From assembly GCA_947504795.1 (NCBI GenBank), contig CANNJG010000013.1:1-20541 (forward strand): 20,541 nucleotides of DNA. Direction: 5' to 3'. The notes under the pieces were generated by a model, which did not search any database, was not told where the DNA came from, and worked only from the letters and a program-made list of their open reading frames with translations. This stretch comes from Legionellaceae bacterium (GTDB lineage: Bacteria; Pseudomonadota; Gammaproteobacteria; Legionellales; Legionellaceae). Both the position numbers and the translations under genes were made by a program. Shown piece after piece: positions 6,379-15,113 of the stretch (position 1 is its first letter; each line of letters opens with the position of its first letter).

Positions 6379-7971
6379 TTAATTCAACATAAAAGGACTC
6401 GTCAATTGTACTTTCAAGGTTTCTACGATAGCGCGATAGGGCGGATGAGGTTCTGCTAGGATCTCAGCCTGCGACCACCCACCTCCCAATGCTTGAAATA
6501 ACCCAGCTGTATCGGCAAAACGAGTCGCTTGAGTTTGTGCCAAGCTCACAATCGCTTGATAATAAATCTGCTGCGCATAAAGCAAATTTAGATAATTCAC
6601 ATCGCCTAATGCACGTCGCCGTCTCGCTATATCCAAGCTTAGCTTTGCCGCATCGGCTTGCGCTTTCACTTTGGATAACGTCATCGCATCCATCTCGACC
6701 GCTTTGAGTGCATCTGCAACATTCTGAAACGCATTTAATACGGTTCTGCGATATTGCGCCACAGCCAAATCAAATGCCGCAACCGCGGCGCGTTGCTGAT
6801 ACAAGCGCGACCCTGCATCGAAGAGCGTCCCGGCCAGACTGCCTCCCAAACTCCAAAATAACGAAGGCCCCAACGGTAGTAAGCCAAGAAAATACGGAAT
6901 ACTATTGATGGATTGGGTGACAGGCATGTACCCGCCATTTCCACCCAATGTAATATTTGGCAAACGATTTGCAACCGCCACGCCTATTTGCGCACTTGCA
7001 GCATGAAGTTGTGCCTCAGCCGCACGAATATCCGGTCGATTCGCAACCAGTGCCGACGGTAAACTCACGGGTAGCGCTTGCGGCAATACAAAATCGTGTA
7101 ACGTAAAGGTTTCGCGCAAACGCTCACTCGAATAGCGACCACTCAAACTTGCGAGTAAATGCCTATTTTGAGCGAGTTGAAGACGTAACGGCGGTAACGA
7201 TGCTTCTGTTTTTGCTAATAAGGCCGCTTGAGTGGCAACATCCTCCATCCCAATATCGCCGAGGACCTTTTCTTGTTTAACAATTGCATATAATTTTCTC
7301 GCAATAGCAATTGCGTGGGTCGTCACATCAATTTGCTTACGTAAGGAGGCTTCTTGAATCGCAGCCAATACCACATTCGAGGTTAATGTCAGATAAATTG
7401 CCTCACATTGAAACAAAGCGGATTCTTCTTGAGCAGCCACAGATTCAACTTGACGACGTGTTCCGCCGAATACATCCGGAAGATACGACACACTTAAATT
7501 CTCTGTGGTTAAGGTATACAAATAGGCATTTGAGGATAAATTCGACGATAAGGTACCCGCCGTCAATTGACGCACGGGGGCGTAATTACCTGTCAGTGCA
7601 GGTAAAAATGCCGCGCGTTGGATCATTGTTTGCGCATGAGCCACTTTCAAAGCAGCAGCAGCAGCTTTCATATCTGGATTGGCATGAATTGCTTCATCAA
7701 TCAATTGATTCAACGCTTTAGAATGAAATACAGTCCACCATTGCTTAGGAATCTTTTTCCCCAAATGAAAGACTTGTTTCTCACCCCCAATGGTGGCTGA
7801 AGAAACCGTTGACACGGGTAAGGGATCTTCCGTGTAATGCTTAATCCTGGGCACCTGCGGAGGATGAAAGTTTGGACCGACAGCACAGCCGGATAAAAGC
7901 AACCCCACCCAGAACGCTCGAAAAGACTGTTTTCTCGCCACGTTATCAAAAACAATCAACATCCGGTTCAT
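6379..7971 (-). CDS. Outer-membrane efflux lipoprotein of the RND pump (NodT/CusC-type)
   Basis: The 530-residue protein is an outer-membrane factor that would form the TolC-like exit duct of the tripartite pump encoded upstream. It begins with a lipoprotein signal: a hydrophobic stretch ending in the lipobox LSGC with the acylated cysteine at residue 29, followed by AVGPNFHPPQVP, the hallmark start of NodT-family mature proteins. The OEP repeats are visible, with paired long helices and the typical LVANRPDIRAAEAQLHAASAQIGVA and LFDAGSR segments. The start ATG overlaps the pump gene's stop as ATGA (7968-7971), with AGG just upstream. An alternative ATG three codons in would also work. It is last in the operon. 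The tail after the last OEP helix (about 30 residues) is unremarkable. Confidence 0.93.
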   Translation of the reverse strand: MNRMLIVFDNVARKQSFRAFWVGLLLSGCAVGPNFHPPQVPRIKHYTEDPLPVSTVSSATIGGEKQVFHLGKKIPKQWWTVFHSKALNQLIDEAIHANPDMKAAAAALKVAHAQTMIQRAAFLPALTGNYAPVRQLTAGTLSSNLSSNAYLYTLTTENLSVSYLPDVFGGTRRQVESVAAQEESALFQCEAIYLTLTSNVVLAAIQEASLRKQIDVTTHAIAIARKLYAIVKQEKVLGDIGMEDVATQAALLAKTEASLPPLRLQLAQNRHLLASLSGRYSSERLRETFTLHDFVLPQALPVSLPSALVANRPDIRAAEAQLHAASAQIGVAVANRLPNITLGGNGGYMPVTQSINSIPYFLGLLPLGPSLFWSLGGSLAGTLFDAGSRLYQQRAAVAAFDLAVAQYRRTVLNAFQNVADALKAVEMDAMTLSKVKAQADAAKLSLDIARRRRALGDVNYLNLLYAQQIYYQAIVSLAQTQATRFADTAGLFQALGGGWSQAEILAEPHPPYRAIVETLKVQLTSPFMLN

Positions 7972-10900
7972 AGCCTATCCTGAAGTAGTTTGGGTTGAAT
8001 ACGACTTTCAATAATAAAATACAAAGCCGGCAATAATAATAACGTCAACGCAGTCGCCGTTATTAATCCGCCCACAATCACGGTGGCTAATGGCCGCTGC
8101 ACATCGGATCCTAATCCATGATTGAGTGCCGCTGGAATCATCCCCATCGCGGCAACGGTGGCGGTCATCAATACCGGTCGCAAACGTTCCTGTGCACCCG
8201 AAATAATATCTTGCCTCAACGTCGTATGATGTTCGCGCTGCCAACGATTGAGATTAGAAATCATAATAATAGCATTCAACACCACGACCCCAAACAAAGC
8301 GATAAACCCAACAGCACTTGATACGTTCAAGGTCATGCCCCGCAATATTAAAGCGAGCAAACCACCCACCATCGCTAACGGTACCGCAGAGAGAATCAGC
8401 GCAGGATGGCGCACGGTTCCAAATTGCGAAAATAACAATAAAAACATTAAGCCAATCAACATCGGTAGAATTACCATTAAACGCGCTTGCGCACGCTGTT
8501 GATTCTCTAACTGCCCCCCCCATTCCAGATGATAGTCGTTATGGTTATAGTGCAATTGGTTGGCTATTTTCGCTTTGGCTTCTTCACTAAATGAGAACAC
8601 ATCACGATCACGCAAATTGAGTCGCACAAGCAACTGCCTATGCATCATTTCATGGACCACCATGGTTTGGCCATCTGCATAATATATTTTTGCATAACTG
8701 CGTAAGGCGACTTGAGCGCCGGTGCTTGTGGTTAATACGAGACGACTGATCGCATCCGGATCATTACGCACCGACTCTGGGAGGCGGACCGTCACATCGT
8801 AGTTCCTATCTTCAACATAAATCTGCGTGACCGGACTCCCCCCAATACCGGTTTGAATCAGGTCCATCACATCGGCAATATGAATACCCAAGCGTGCAAT
8901 GGCACGGCGGTCAACTTCGATCCGTAATTCCGAGACCGGCGGCGTTTGATCAATAATCACATCTTGTGCACCGCGCACAGTTTGCAAAATATTGACAACT
9001 TTTTTCCCTAGATTACGCATGCCGACCATATCGGTCCCAAAAATCTTGATCACCAAATCACTATGCGCACCGGCAACCTTATCTAACACGCCATCGATAA
9101 TGGGCTGGGTAAACGCAACATGAACCCCTGCAATGCGTTTATAACGCTCCGAAAGAAGGCCTATCAAACCCTGTTTACTTATCCCAGATGGCCAGGTTTT
9201 ATAGGGATGTAACGTAATGGCTGCCTCAACATGAGACGGCATCCAGGGATCGGTGCCATCGTCGTTACGCCCTATTTGCGTCACAATATGCTTCACTTCT
9301 GGGTATTCTAAAGTGGCCTCGCGCAAAGTTGTGGCTACCTCAGACGCTTTCTGCAAAGACACATCCGAAGGTAACGTGACCTGTAACCATAAAGAACCTT
9401 CGTCTAAATACGGTAAAAAATCTCGGCCTATATTTATACCCAGTACAACAACAACGACTAACATAGCAACATAAATACCCAGCACCAACTTTGTACGTCC
9501 GATTAATTGGGTTAATACCTCAACATACCGCGGCCTTAACCATTCCATAAACTTATTTTTAGCCAAATGCACAGGGTTACGATAGGCCATATAAGCCAAC
9601 CCCGGGGTTAATAATAAGGCTACGGCTAAGGCTCCAATTAAAGCCAATCCTACTGCAAATGCCATCGGCGCAAATAATTTGTATTCAATATTTTGAAAGA
9701 CAAATAATACTGAATAGGCCGTTATAATCACCAAAATCCCAAAAAATATAGGTTGGGTCACTTGCAGCGAAATGTTCAGTGCATTATCTTCGCTCAATAT
9801 GCCCTCAGGATCCGCTTCGCGTTTGCGCAAGATATTTTCGATGATGACGATGGCGCCATCAACTATTATCCCGAAATCAATCGCGCCTAATGACAAAAGA
9901 TTTGCAGGAATATCAAAATTGTACATGAAAATAAACGCAATCATTAATGCGATAGGAATCGTAACCGCCACAATTAACGCTGCGCGCATCGATCCCAAAA
10001 ACAGGAGGAGTATGATTGTCACTAAACCCATACCAAACAACAAGGTATCACTCACTGTGTGCACCGTGGATCGCACTAACTCTGAACGGTCAATGTAGGG
10101 AACTATTTTGACACCACGCGGTAAAATATTTTTATTTAAATCGTCGATAGCCGCATGAATGCCTACAATCACCTCAGAAGGATTTTCCCCCTTCAATAAC
10201 TGCACAATACCTTCAATAATATCCGGTTTGTGATCCTCGCCTACAATCCCATGACGTATTTTATTTCCCAACGTCACACGTCCCATATCTTTAATATAGA
10301 CAGGCACGCCATTGCTTTGAGTCACCTCAATATTAGCGTAGTCGCGCAAATTTCGAATTAAGCCTAATCCGCGAATCACAATGCCTTGATCCCCGTGGTT
10401 GGAAACAGCCCCTCCTGCATTTTGGTTATTTGCTTGAATAGCTTGCTCGATTTGTTTTAAGGAAAGTTGGTATTTACTCAAGGTTAACGGATCTAACTCT
10501 AGCATGAACTGCGTGGTTAACCCTCCGAAGTTTGTGACATCAATCACACCTGGAACTTGTTTCAACCGAGGAATGATTTTCCAAAATTGTAATTCAGATA
10601 ATTCACGTAACGAATAGGTACTCGAGCTGAGTGTATAGCGATAAATTTCACCAATCGGCGAGGTGAGTGAATCTAAGCCAGGCTGTGCATTATAAGGTAA
10701 AGCAACTTGCCCAATCCTCTCGAATAAGCGTTCTCGTGACCAAAAATTTTCAGTTCCTTCTTTAAAAACAACAGTAATCAATGATAATCCGAACGTCGAT
10801 CGGGATCGCATCATTTCCATTCGCGGTGTTGCTAATAGGTTACGTTCTAAGGGAATGGTAATTTGCTGCTCTACTTCCGCTGCCGCAAGCCCATTCACTT

Positions 10901-11054
10901 GGGTGACAACTTGAGAGGTAACCGGCGCAATATCAGGATACGCTTCCAAAGGGAGCTTTAACCAACAATACCAACCTAAGCACAGCAATAACCCAAACAT
11001 CACTATCATGATGCTACGTCGTCGAAAGCATAGCGTTACAAGACGCTCAATCAT
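7968..11054 (-). CDS. Heavy-metal efflux RND inner-membrane pump (CzcA/CusA family)
   Basis: This proton-driven inner-membrane transporter has 1028 residues, the family's usual length. The ATG at 11054 gives the family start MIERLV...RRR followed by the first membrane helix. An ATG at 11090 is in frame but lies deep in the adaptor gene and has no ribosome-binding site. Membrane helix 4 carries AIDFGIIVDGAIVIIEN (391-407), with D393, D399 and E406 in the positions of the proton-relay acids of CzcA. This pattern is typical of divalent-cation (Co/Zn/Cd or Ni) pumps rather than of CusA-type Cu/Ag pumps, so the substrate is probably a divalent metal; this is inferred. Near residue 850 GGQLENQQ and later GFIALFGVVVLNAIIMIS match the second half of the HME family. 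The gene overlaps the adaptor gene by eight bases and the outer-membrane gene by four. Confidence 0.95.
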   Translation of the reverse strand: MIERLVTLCFRRRSIMIVMFGLLLCLGWYCWLKLPLEAYPDIAPVTSQVVTQVNGLAAAEVEQQITIPLERNLLATPRMEMMRSRSTFGLSLITVVFKEGTENFWSRERLFERIGQVALPYNAQPGLDSLTSPIGEIYRYTLSSSTYSLRELSELQFWKIIPRLKQVPGVIDVTNFGGLTTQFMLELDPLTLSKYQLSLKQIEQAIQANNQNAGGAVSNHGDQGIVIRGLGLIRNLRDYANIEVTQSNGVPVYIKDMGRVTLGNKIRHGIVGEDHKPDIIEGIVQLLKGENPSEVIVGIHAAIDDLNKNILPRGVKIVPYIDRSELVRSTVHTVSDTLLFGMGLVTIILLLFLGSMRAALIVAVTIPIALMIAFIFMYNFDIPANLLSLGAIDFGIIVDGAIVIIENILRKREADPEGILSEDNALNISLQVTQPIFFGILVIITAYSVLFVFQNIEYKLFAPMAFAVGLALIGALAVALLLTPGLAYMAYRNPVHLAKNKFMEWLRPRYVEVLTQLIGRTKLVLGIYVAMLVVVVVLGINIGRDFLPYLDEGSLWLQVTLPSDVSLQKASEVATTLREATLEYPEVKHIVTQIGRNDDGTDPWMPSHVEAAITLHPYKTWPSGISKQGLIGLLSERYKRIAGVHVAFTQPIIDGVLDKVAGAHSDLVIKIFGTDMVGMRNLGKKVVNILQTVRGAQDVIIDQTPPVSELRIEVDRRAIARLGIHIADVMDLIQTGIGGSPVTQIYVEDRNYDVTVRLPESVRNDPDAISRLVLTTSTGAQVALRSYAKIYYADGQTMVVHEMMHRQLLVRLNLRDRDVFSFSEEAKAKIANQLHYNHNDYHLEWGGQLENQQRAQARLMVILPMLIGLMFLLLFSQFGTVRHPALILSAVPLAMVGGLLALILRGMTLNVSSAVGFIALFGVVVLNAIIMISNLNRWQREHHTTLRQDIISGAQERLRPVLMTATVAAMGMIPAALNHGLGSDVQRPLATVIVGGLITATALTLLLLPALYFIIESRIQPKLLQDRL

Positions 11055-12207
11055 TGAGAATAATTCCCCCGGTCGTGGCAACCCGTTCATTGCGCGCTAA
11101 GCCTGATTTGATTTCAATTTTAGCGCCCATTTGCACGCCAACGGTCACAATTCTCACTTTAAATTCCCAGGGCGCCACTTCTACAAATACAATGCTATCA
11201 AAGCCTCGCTGAATAACCGCTGTTAAAGGCAATACAATCATCTCACGAGGCTTACTTTGGAATTTTGCTCGTGCAAACATATTCGGTCGCAAAAAATACT
11301 CTGGATTATTCAGTAACAAACCAACACCCAAGGTTCTCGTGTTGGGATCTAGCACCGGACTGATCAGCGATACCGTAGCCGAATATGTGTTATTATTACT
11401 ATCCAACATTACCGACACCTGTTGTCCTAAACTTATCCCCGCAATATCCGATTCTTGAATCGCGGCCATTGCATATACTTGGGAAATATCCACGACAGTC
11501 AGCACGGGTGTGACCAAGTCAGACCAATACGACCCAATACCGGAATTAATAGTTGAAATAATACCTTCTATAGGCGAGCGCACAGTGAGTCGTCCAGATG
11601 GGTTTTGATTGGCCCCCTCAACATGTAACGCCGCTAAGCGCGCTGTCGCACGTTGTAATTCGGCTTGGGCCTGAGCGGCATCATTCTCAGCAATCTGCAA
11701 ATTATGCATCGCGCCGATATGATATTGAATTAACTCGCGTTGGCGTTTTAACGTTTGTTGCGCCAATAGATTGTTTGCTTGCGCATTGACCTTATCTGCA
11801 ATAGCTTGCTGTAAATCCGGGGAAACCAGCGTGTACAATACGTCACCTTTATGAACCATACTCCCAAGTTTTGGAGGTATTGTCTCGATTTGACCGGCTA
11901 AAGGCGCATAAATACTCACTGCATTAGCAGGAATGGCCTGAATCATGGCAGGCAAGACTAAGGTTGACGTTAATTTTTGGGGTTGAACCGCTTTTGTCGT
12001 AATCACCGAGCGCAGACTCGATCCTTCAGGAATGATAAGTCGATCCCCTGCATAGACAACCGGGATAGTCGGTTGTTGACGATGTGACGATCCTTTGAAA
12101 CACTGCTCAGCACTTATCATCACTGCGATTATTACTATCCAAGCCAATAACCCTAAACGCTTAGACTGTGCGTGATCAAATATCCATCCCAATATCCCTT
12201 TGATCAT
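11047..12207 (-). CDS. Periplasmic adaptor (membrane fusion protein) of the heavy-metal RND pump, CzcB-like
   Basis: This adaptor bridges the inner-membrane pump and the outer-membrane channel. The N-terminus has one membrane segment (LGLLAWIVIIAVMISA) and no lipobox, so it is probably anchored or cleaved there. Then come the lipoyl half-motif APLAGQIETIPPKLGSMVHKGD, an alpha-hairpin rich in Ala/Gln/Leu (roughly 120-190), the second lipoyl half VRSPIEGIIST, and beta-barrel and membrane-proximal domains with RPNMFARAKF and LPLTAVIQRG. I used the ATG at 12207 (386 residues). A GTG three codons earlier at 12216, with GGA four bases before it, is an alternative. There is no His/Met-rich metal-binding N-terminal extension. 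It is first in the operon, followed by the pump and outer-membrane genes with overlaps. Confidence 0.92.
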   Translation of the reverse strand: MIKGILGWIFDHAQSKRLGLLAWIVIIAVMISAEQCFKGSSHRQQPTIPVVYAGDRLIIPEGSSLRSVITTKAVQPQKLTSTLVLPAMIQAIPANAVSIYAPLAGQIETIPPKLGSMVHKGDVLYTLVSPDLQQAIADKVNAQANNLLAQQTLKRQRELIQYHIGAMHNLQIAENDAAQAQAELQRATARLAALHVEGANQNPSGRLTVRSPIEGIISTINSGIGSYWSDLVTPVLTVVDISQVYAMAAIQESDIAGISLGQQVSVMLDSNNNTYSATVSLISPVLDPNTRTLGVGLLLNNPEYFLRPNMFARAKFQSKPREMIVLPLTAVIQRGFDSIVFVEVAPWEFKVRIVTVGVQMGAKIEIKSGLARNERVATTGGIILND

Positions 12208-12267
12208 GACAATCACTCATTCCAAGTAGAGTAAAGTCATGGTAACAAGTTTCATAAAAATCAACAA

Positions 12268-12281
12268 ATATTTATAAATAT
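12268..12281. promoter_or_regulatory. 14-base perfect AT palindrome upstream of the RND operon
   Basis: ATATTTATAAATAT is a perfect palindrome 61 bases upstream of the adaptor start, in the 216-base divergent region (12208-12423). It could be an operator or simply AT-rich promoter DNA. For the leftward operon a weak candidate promoter lies farther upstream: on the minus strand TTGATG, 18 bases, TAGATT, near 12308-12337. No MerR-type or CzcR-type site is recognisable. Confidence 0.25.
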
Positions 12282-12361
12282 AGGCTGACTAAAACCCTGG
12301 CGCAATCTAGCGGATCGGATAAACAGACATCAACTTATGTTATATTTTCAATCTCTTTGTT

Positions 12362-12390
12362 TTTAAAAATACACATACCTATGGTATAAT
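12362..12390 (+). promoter_or_regulatory. Strong sigma70 promoter with extended -10 for the gene at 12424
   Basis: A perfect TATAAT (12385-12390) is preceded by TGG (12382-12384), giving an extended -10. The -35 candidate TTTAAA (12362-12367) sits 17 bases upstream and matches four of six consensus positions. The gene start is 33 bases downstream with a strong GGGGAG site. Confidence 0.75.
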
Positions 12391-12423
12391 AGCGTGATTT
12401 TTAATTAACCGGGGAGATAAAAC

Positions 12424-13050
12424 ATGGCCAATACAACGCAGTGCATGGGCAACACCATCAAAAAAATAGGACAATACACCCTTTATACTGGGGTATTTGG
12501 TTTATTTGTTATGGCTGTGGTCGGTACGTTTTCTATTGATTTAGTGTTCATCGCAGCCATGAAAAAAAGTGCCGAAGAAAATAAGCCACTAGAGTTTGTG
12601 ATGACCGCCTGGATATGGCATTGTTTCTCTGGATCCAAAGACGCTGACCCTCTTGTGTTACTTCTAGTTTCACCCTTGACCACCGCGGTGGCTATCGGTT
12701 TATCGATTGCTTGTGGGGTGAGTTGGGTCGGTTTATATCTGGCGGGTGGTTGGGCCATTGCTGCAGGAATAATCCTCCTGGGCTATGCGTTGTATGACTT
12801 TGGCAAATGGTTAAGTATCGATAAACCCAAAGCATACAGCCAATCTACTCATACGTGTTATAGGAATGCAGAGGGCACTCCTAGTGCGCCTCCTATTAAA
12901 CAATCAGAGTTTCACCGTTGTGGTTTTTTCCAACAAAACTTCGTTCCCTACGCAGTAGCAGAACCTTATTTTCCACCGAATCCCTTTTTAAATTGGGGTG
13001 AAAATATTCGCAATGAACAGCCACTCGCAGAGGCGATTTGTTTTGGATAG
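12424..13050 (+). CDS. Unrecognised membrane protein with a soluble C-terminal tail
   Basis: The 208-residue protein has three likely membrane segments, at about 20-46, 77-98 and 100-124; the last two form a tight hairpin. They are followed by a polar tail of about 80 residues rich in Pro, Gln and aromatic residues, with four cysteines (C7, C67, C145, C166) plus C97 and C206. There is no classical signal peptide. GGGGAG (12411-12416) lies seven bases before the ATG, and an extended -10 promoter lies just upstream, so it should be well expressed as a single-gene unit. It sits alone between the leftward RND operon and the leftward lipid A operon. I do not recognise the family. A membrane hairpin plus a free tail also occurs among Legionellales secretion substrates, but nothing here proves that. 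Confidence 0.7.
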   Translation: MANTTQCMGNTIKKIGQYTLYTGVFGLFVMAVVGTFSIDLVFIAAMKKSAEENKPLEFVMTAWIWHCFSGSKDADPLVLLLVSPLTTAVAIGLSIACGVSWVGLYLAGGWAIAAGIILLGYALYDFGKWLSIDKPKAYSQSTHTCYRNAEGTPSAPPIKQSEFHRCGFFQQNFVPYAVAEPYFPPNPFLNWGENIRNEQPLAEAICFG

Positions 13051-13089
13051 TCTGGATTTTTTCTGAACGCGTTTAAAGCCGCAAAGATA

Positions 13090-13112
13090 TCGGGGGTCAA
13101 GTTTACCCCCGA
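13090..13112. terminator. GC-rich hairpin between converging genes, possible bidirectional terminator
   Basis: TCGGGGGT (13090-13097) pairs perfectly with ACCCCCGA (13105-13112) around a 7-base loop. It lies 40 bases after the stop of the rightward gene at 13050 and 68 bases after the stop of the leftward gene at 13181, where a shared terminator is expected. There is no T-tract on either side, so a classical intrinsic terminator is not established. Confidence 0.45.
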
Positions 13113-13180
13113 GAATCAAGTGGTCCATTGCGCGCATCCTGAAGTAATTTAAGCTTGTCTACGCGCCAGTCCTCCTGGCC

Positions 13181-14134
13181 TTATCCCAATCCATCCTGAC
13201 TTATCACACAAAAACCGGGTTTATTTTTGTCTTTCATAAATCCCATCACCAACGATTGATGTTGTAACGGATCCGTCAATTCAAATTGCAACTTTGGATA
13301 AGGAACGCGAATTTTCCATGGACCTGGGGTCAGATGTTCCACATGAATAAATTGCGATACCGCTACCGCAGTCCCTTTGGCATTATAAAGGCCTGACAAT
13401 GAGTCGCGGACGACATCAGCCTCAAGCAACTTCATCGCATATAATTGCGAGCCATCATCAAATCGACATAATAAGCCCTGCATCTCCGGCATTTGCGCGT
13501 GCGCTTCAGTTAACACCACTTGACGAAACCACGCTTTTTTTCCGGTTACGAACTGTGCAGGCTCCTCTTCCTTAAATTGAATCAAACCATTCACTTGACC
13601 CGTCTGAACGATGGCTACTTGCACGCCTTGTCGAAATTGTTGAGAAATCGGTTTATGATTACCTTGATTGAGCATATCCACTTTAAAATTAAAACCGACT
13701 TGATTGCCTTTATCTAAGCCAAATACCCAAGAACTATTGATGGCATTATAACGCAGAAATGTGCGGCCAATGGTCCAATTATCCGCAGGCAATTCTGCGG
13801 TTAATTGCGTCGTACCCTCTTCCGTATAAATCATCGCTTTCGATTGCGCATCAATTAGATAGGCTATCGACTGTAATTGGTCGGCCTGACGTTTGACCTG
13901 AAAAAAATACTCATAAGACTCTCCAGTTTCTGTCGTCACAGCACCTGAGAATACCCAATGCGCATGTTTTTCGGTTAAAGGATTAATCGGAGGGGCTTGT
14001 TCTGTGACCCCAGGCTCTGGTAAAGGCGTTGCAGCATAGCCAACCGTTGTGAATCCGCACATCGTCACCATTAGCGTCAAAGCATATCCTGTACTAGAGA
14101 ATATACGAGTATAATTTGGTCCAAAATTCTTCAC
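13181..14134 (-). CDS. Secreted protein of unknown function in the msbA-lpxK operon
   Basis: This 317-residue protein has an N-terminal signal peptide (YALTLMVTMCGFTTV, likely cleavage after GYA near residue 34), followed by a proline-rich linker. The start is a GTG at 14134, supported by GGAGG at 14144-14148 nine bases upstream. The gene therefore begins 41 bases inside lpxK and is probably translationally coupled to it. The mature part looks beta-rich. HWVFSGAVTTETGESYEYFF, then WTIGRTFLRYN, SSWVFGLD and GFNFKVDML, loosely recall lipocalin-like AttH/CrtC secreted proteins, but I would not name it on that. The context says envelope: it is co-transcribed with the lipid A flippase and the lipid A 4'-kinase. 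A periplasmic or outer-membrane role is the natural inference. Confidence 0.75.
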   Translation of the reverse strand: MKNFGPNYTRIFSSTGYALTLMVTMCGFTTVGYAATPLPEPGVTEQAPPINPLTEKHAHWVFSGAVTTETGESYEYFFQVKRQADQLQSIAYLIDAQSKAMIYTEEGTTQLTAELPADNWTIGRTFLRYNAINSSWVFGLDKGNQVGFNFKVDMLNQGNHKPISQQFRQGVQVAIVQTGQVNGLIQFKEEEPAQFVTGKKAWFRQVVLTEAHAQMPEMQGLLCRFDDGSQLYAMKLLEADVVRDSLSGLYNAKGTAVAVSQFIHVEHLTPGPWKIRVPYPKLQFELTDPLQHQSLVMGFMKDKNKPGFCVISQDGLG

Positions 14135-15113
14135 TCAGTTTGGCCTCCACGGGAACATAATACATCGACTTAATTCCAAAGTCGCCACACTTTACCGCAT
14201 CCTTTTCCGTCATCACTATGGGTGGCTTGAGCGCAGTCAACTCTTCTGCTGCATACACATGATGATCGGGAAATCGGTAGGTTTGATGCGCCATACTCAA
14301 TCTATCGAACAGCGCAAAAAAGCGTTCTGGATGTCCAATGGCGGCAACAACGGATAAAGGTGTATCCAAAGTTGACCAAGCCACCGGGGTATGGGTCTGT
14401 AATGACACCGGTAGGTGTGTAACCATATCCATGTGGTAAATGGGCTTATTTGTAACTGCTCTTAGGTCCTGTGCTGACATAGTACCATTGATAACGATAA
14501 AATCAACTTGTTGTAAGCGTTTTAAAGATTCTCGTAAAGGGCCCGCGGGTAAACATAAGCCATTACCAAAGGCTCGCTTCCCATCAACTACTACGATTTC
14601 AATTTGGCGCGGCATCGCGTAATGCTGGAGTCCATCATCACTAATAATCACTTGGCACGCATGCGTCGCGATCAAATAGCGCACCGCCTGCAGTCGTTGA
14701 GGCGCGATCACCACGGGACACTGCGTTTTCATTGCAATTAACTTAGGCTCATCACCGACTTGTCGTGCCGTATCCGTGGGCATCACTTCGTGAGGAAATA
14801 CCCGCAGTGCTGCGCCATAACCACGACTTACAATCCCCACACGCAAACCTTGCAACACTAAACGTTCTGCAAGTGCGATAACTAAAGGGGTTTTTCCAAC
14901 ACCACCGACGCTTATATTACCTACAACGATAATGGGTACAGTTAGAGAAGGTTGAATTTTTTGCAAATAATAGCGACGCAAACGACTCATGGCTTGCATC
15001 ATCAAAGCGATAGGCCACAACAACCAACGCAGCCTATAATCACCATACCAGAGGGCTTCTACCGCGAAAATAGCCCGCAATTCCCAACGACTAAACCACT
15101 GTGTCCACAACAT
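14094..15113 (-). CDS. lpxK: Tetraacyldisaccharide 4'-kinase (lipid A biosynthesis)
   Basis: LpxK phosphorylates the 4'-position of the tetraacyl disaccharide to make lipid IVA at the inner face of the inner membrane. The ATG at 15113 gives 339 residues, close to the family norm. Upstream in-frame ATGs at 15152 and 15182 add residues that are not LpxK-like, although an AGGTGGG sequence precedes 15152. With the chosen start, an N-terminal membrane helix follows LWYGDYRLRW; then come the Walker A motif GNISVGGVGKT (65-75), SRGYG (about 96-100) and SDDGLQH (158-164), a segment characteristic of LpxK. The C-terminus has the conserved TEKDAVK. The gene overlaps msbA by 23 bases and the downstream secreted-protein gene by 41. 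Confidence 0.95.
   Translation of the reverse strand: MLWTQWFSRWELRAIFAVEALWYGDYRLRWLLWPIALMMQAMSRLRRYYLQKIQPSLTVPIIVVGNISVGGVGKTPLVIALAERLVLQGLRVGIVSRGYGAALRVFPHEVMPTDTARQVGDEPKLIAMKTQCPVVIAPQRLQAVRYLIATHACQVIISDDGLQHYAMPRQIEIVVVDGKRAFGNGLCLPAGPLRESLKRLQQVDFIVINGTMSAQDLRAVTNKPIYHMDMVTHLPVSLQTHTPVAWSTLDTPLSVVAAIGHPERFFALFDRLSMAHQTYRFPDHHVYAAEELTALKPPIVMTEKDAVKCGDFGIKSMYYVPVEAKLSEEFWTKLYSYIL
14144..14148 (-). promoter_or_regulatory. Ribosome-binding site deciding the GTG start at 14134
   Basis: On the minus strand GGAGG lies nine bases before GTG-AAG-AAT. It is inside the coding sequence of lpxK and is among the strongest ribosome-binding sites in the window. It favours the GTG start, with its full signal peptide, over internal ATGs at 14071 and 14062. 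Confidence 0.75.

Noticed and set aside
8008..8590. Several open frames on both strands within the RND pump gene.
   Set aside because: They lie antisense to or out of frame with a clearly conserved pump gene, have no ribosome-binding sites and have low-complexity or unlikely composition.
7976..13152. Near-identical 15-mer (AAAyTACTTCAGGAT on the minus strand) at the end of the RND pump gene and again near 13137-13151, suggesting a duplicated gene end.
   Set aside because: One-mismatch 15-mers are expected many times by chance in 20 kb, and the bases on either side do not align without gaps.
13165..13179. Hairpin GCCAG/CTGGC just after the stop of the leftward gene at 13181, as a terminator.
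   Set aside because: The stem is only five base pairs and no T-run follows on the minus strand; the stronger hairpin at 13090-13112 is the better candidate.
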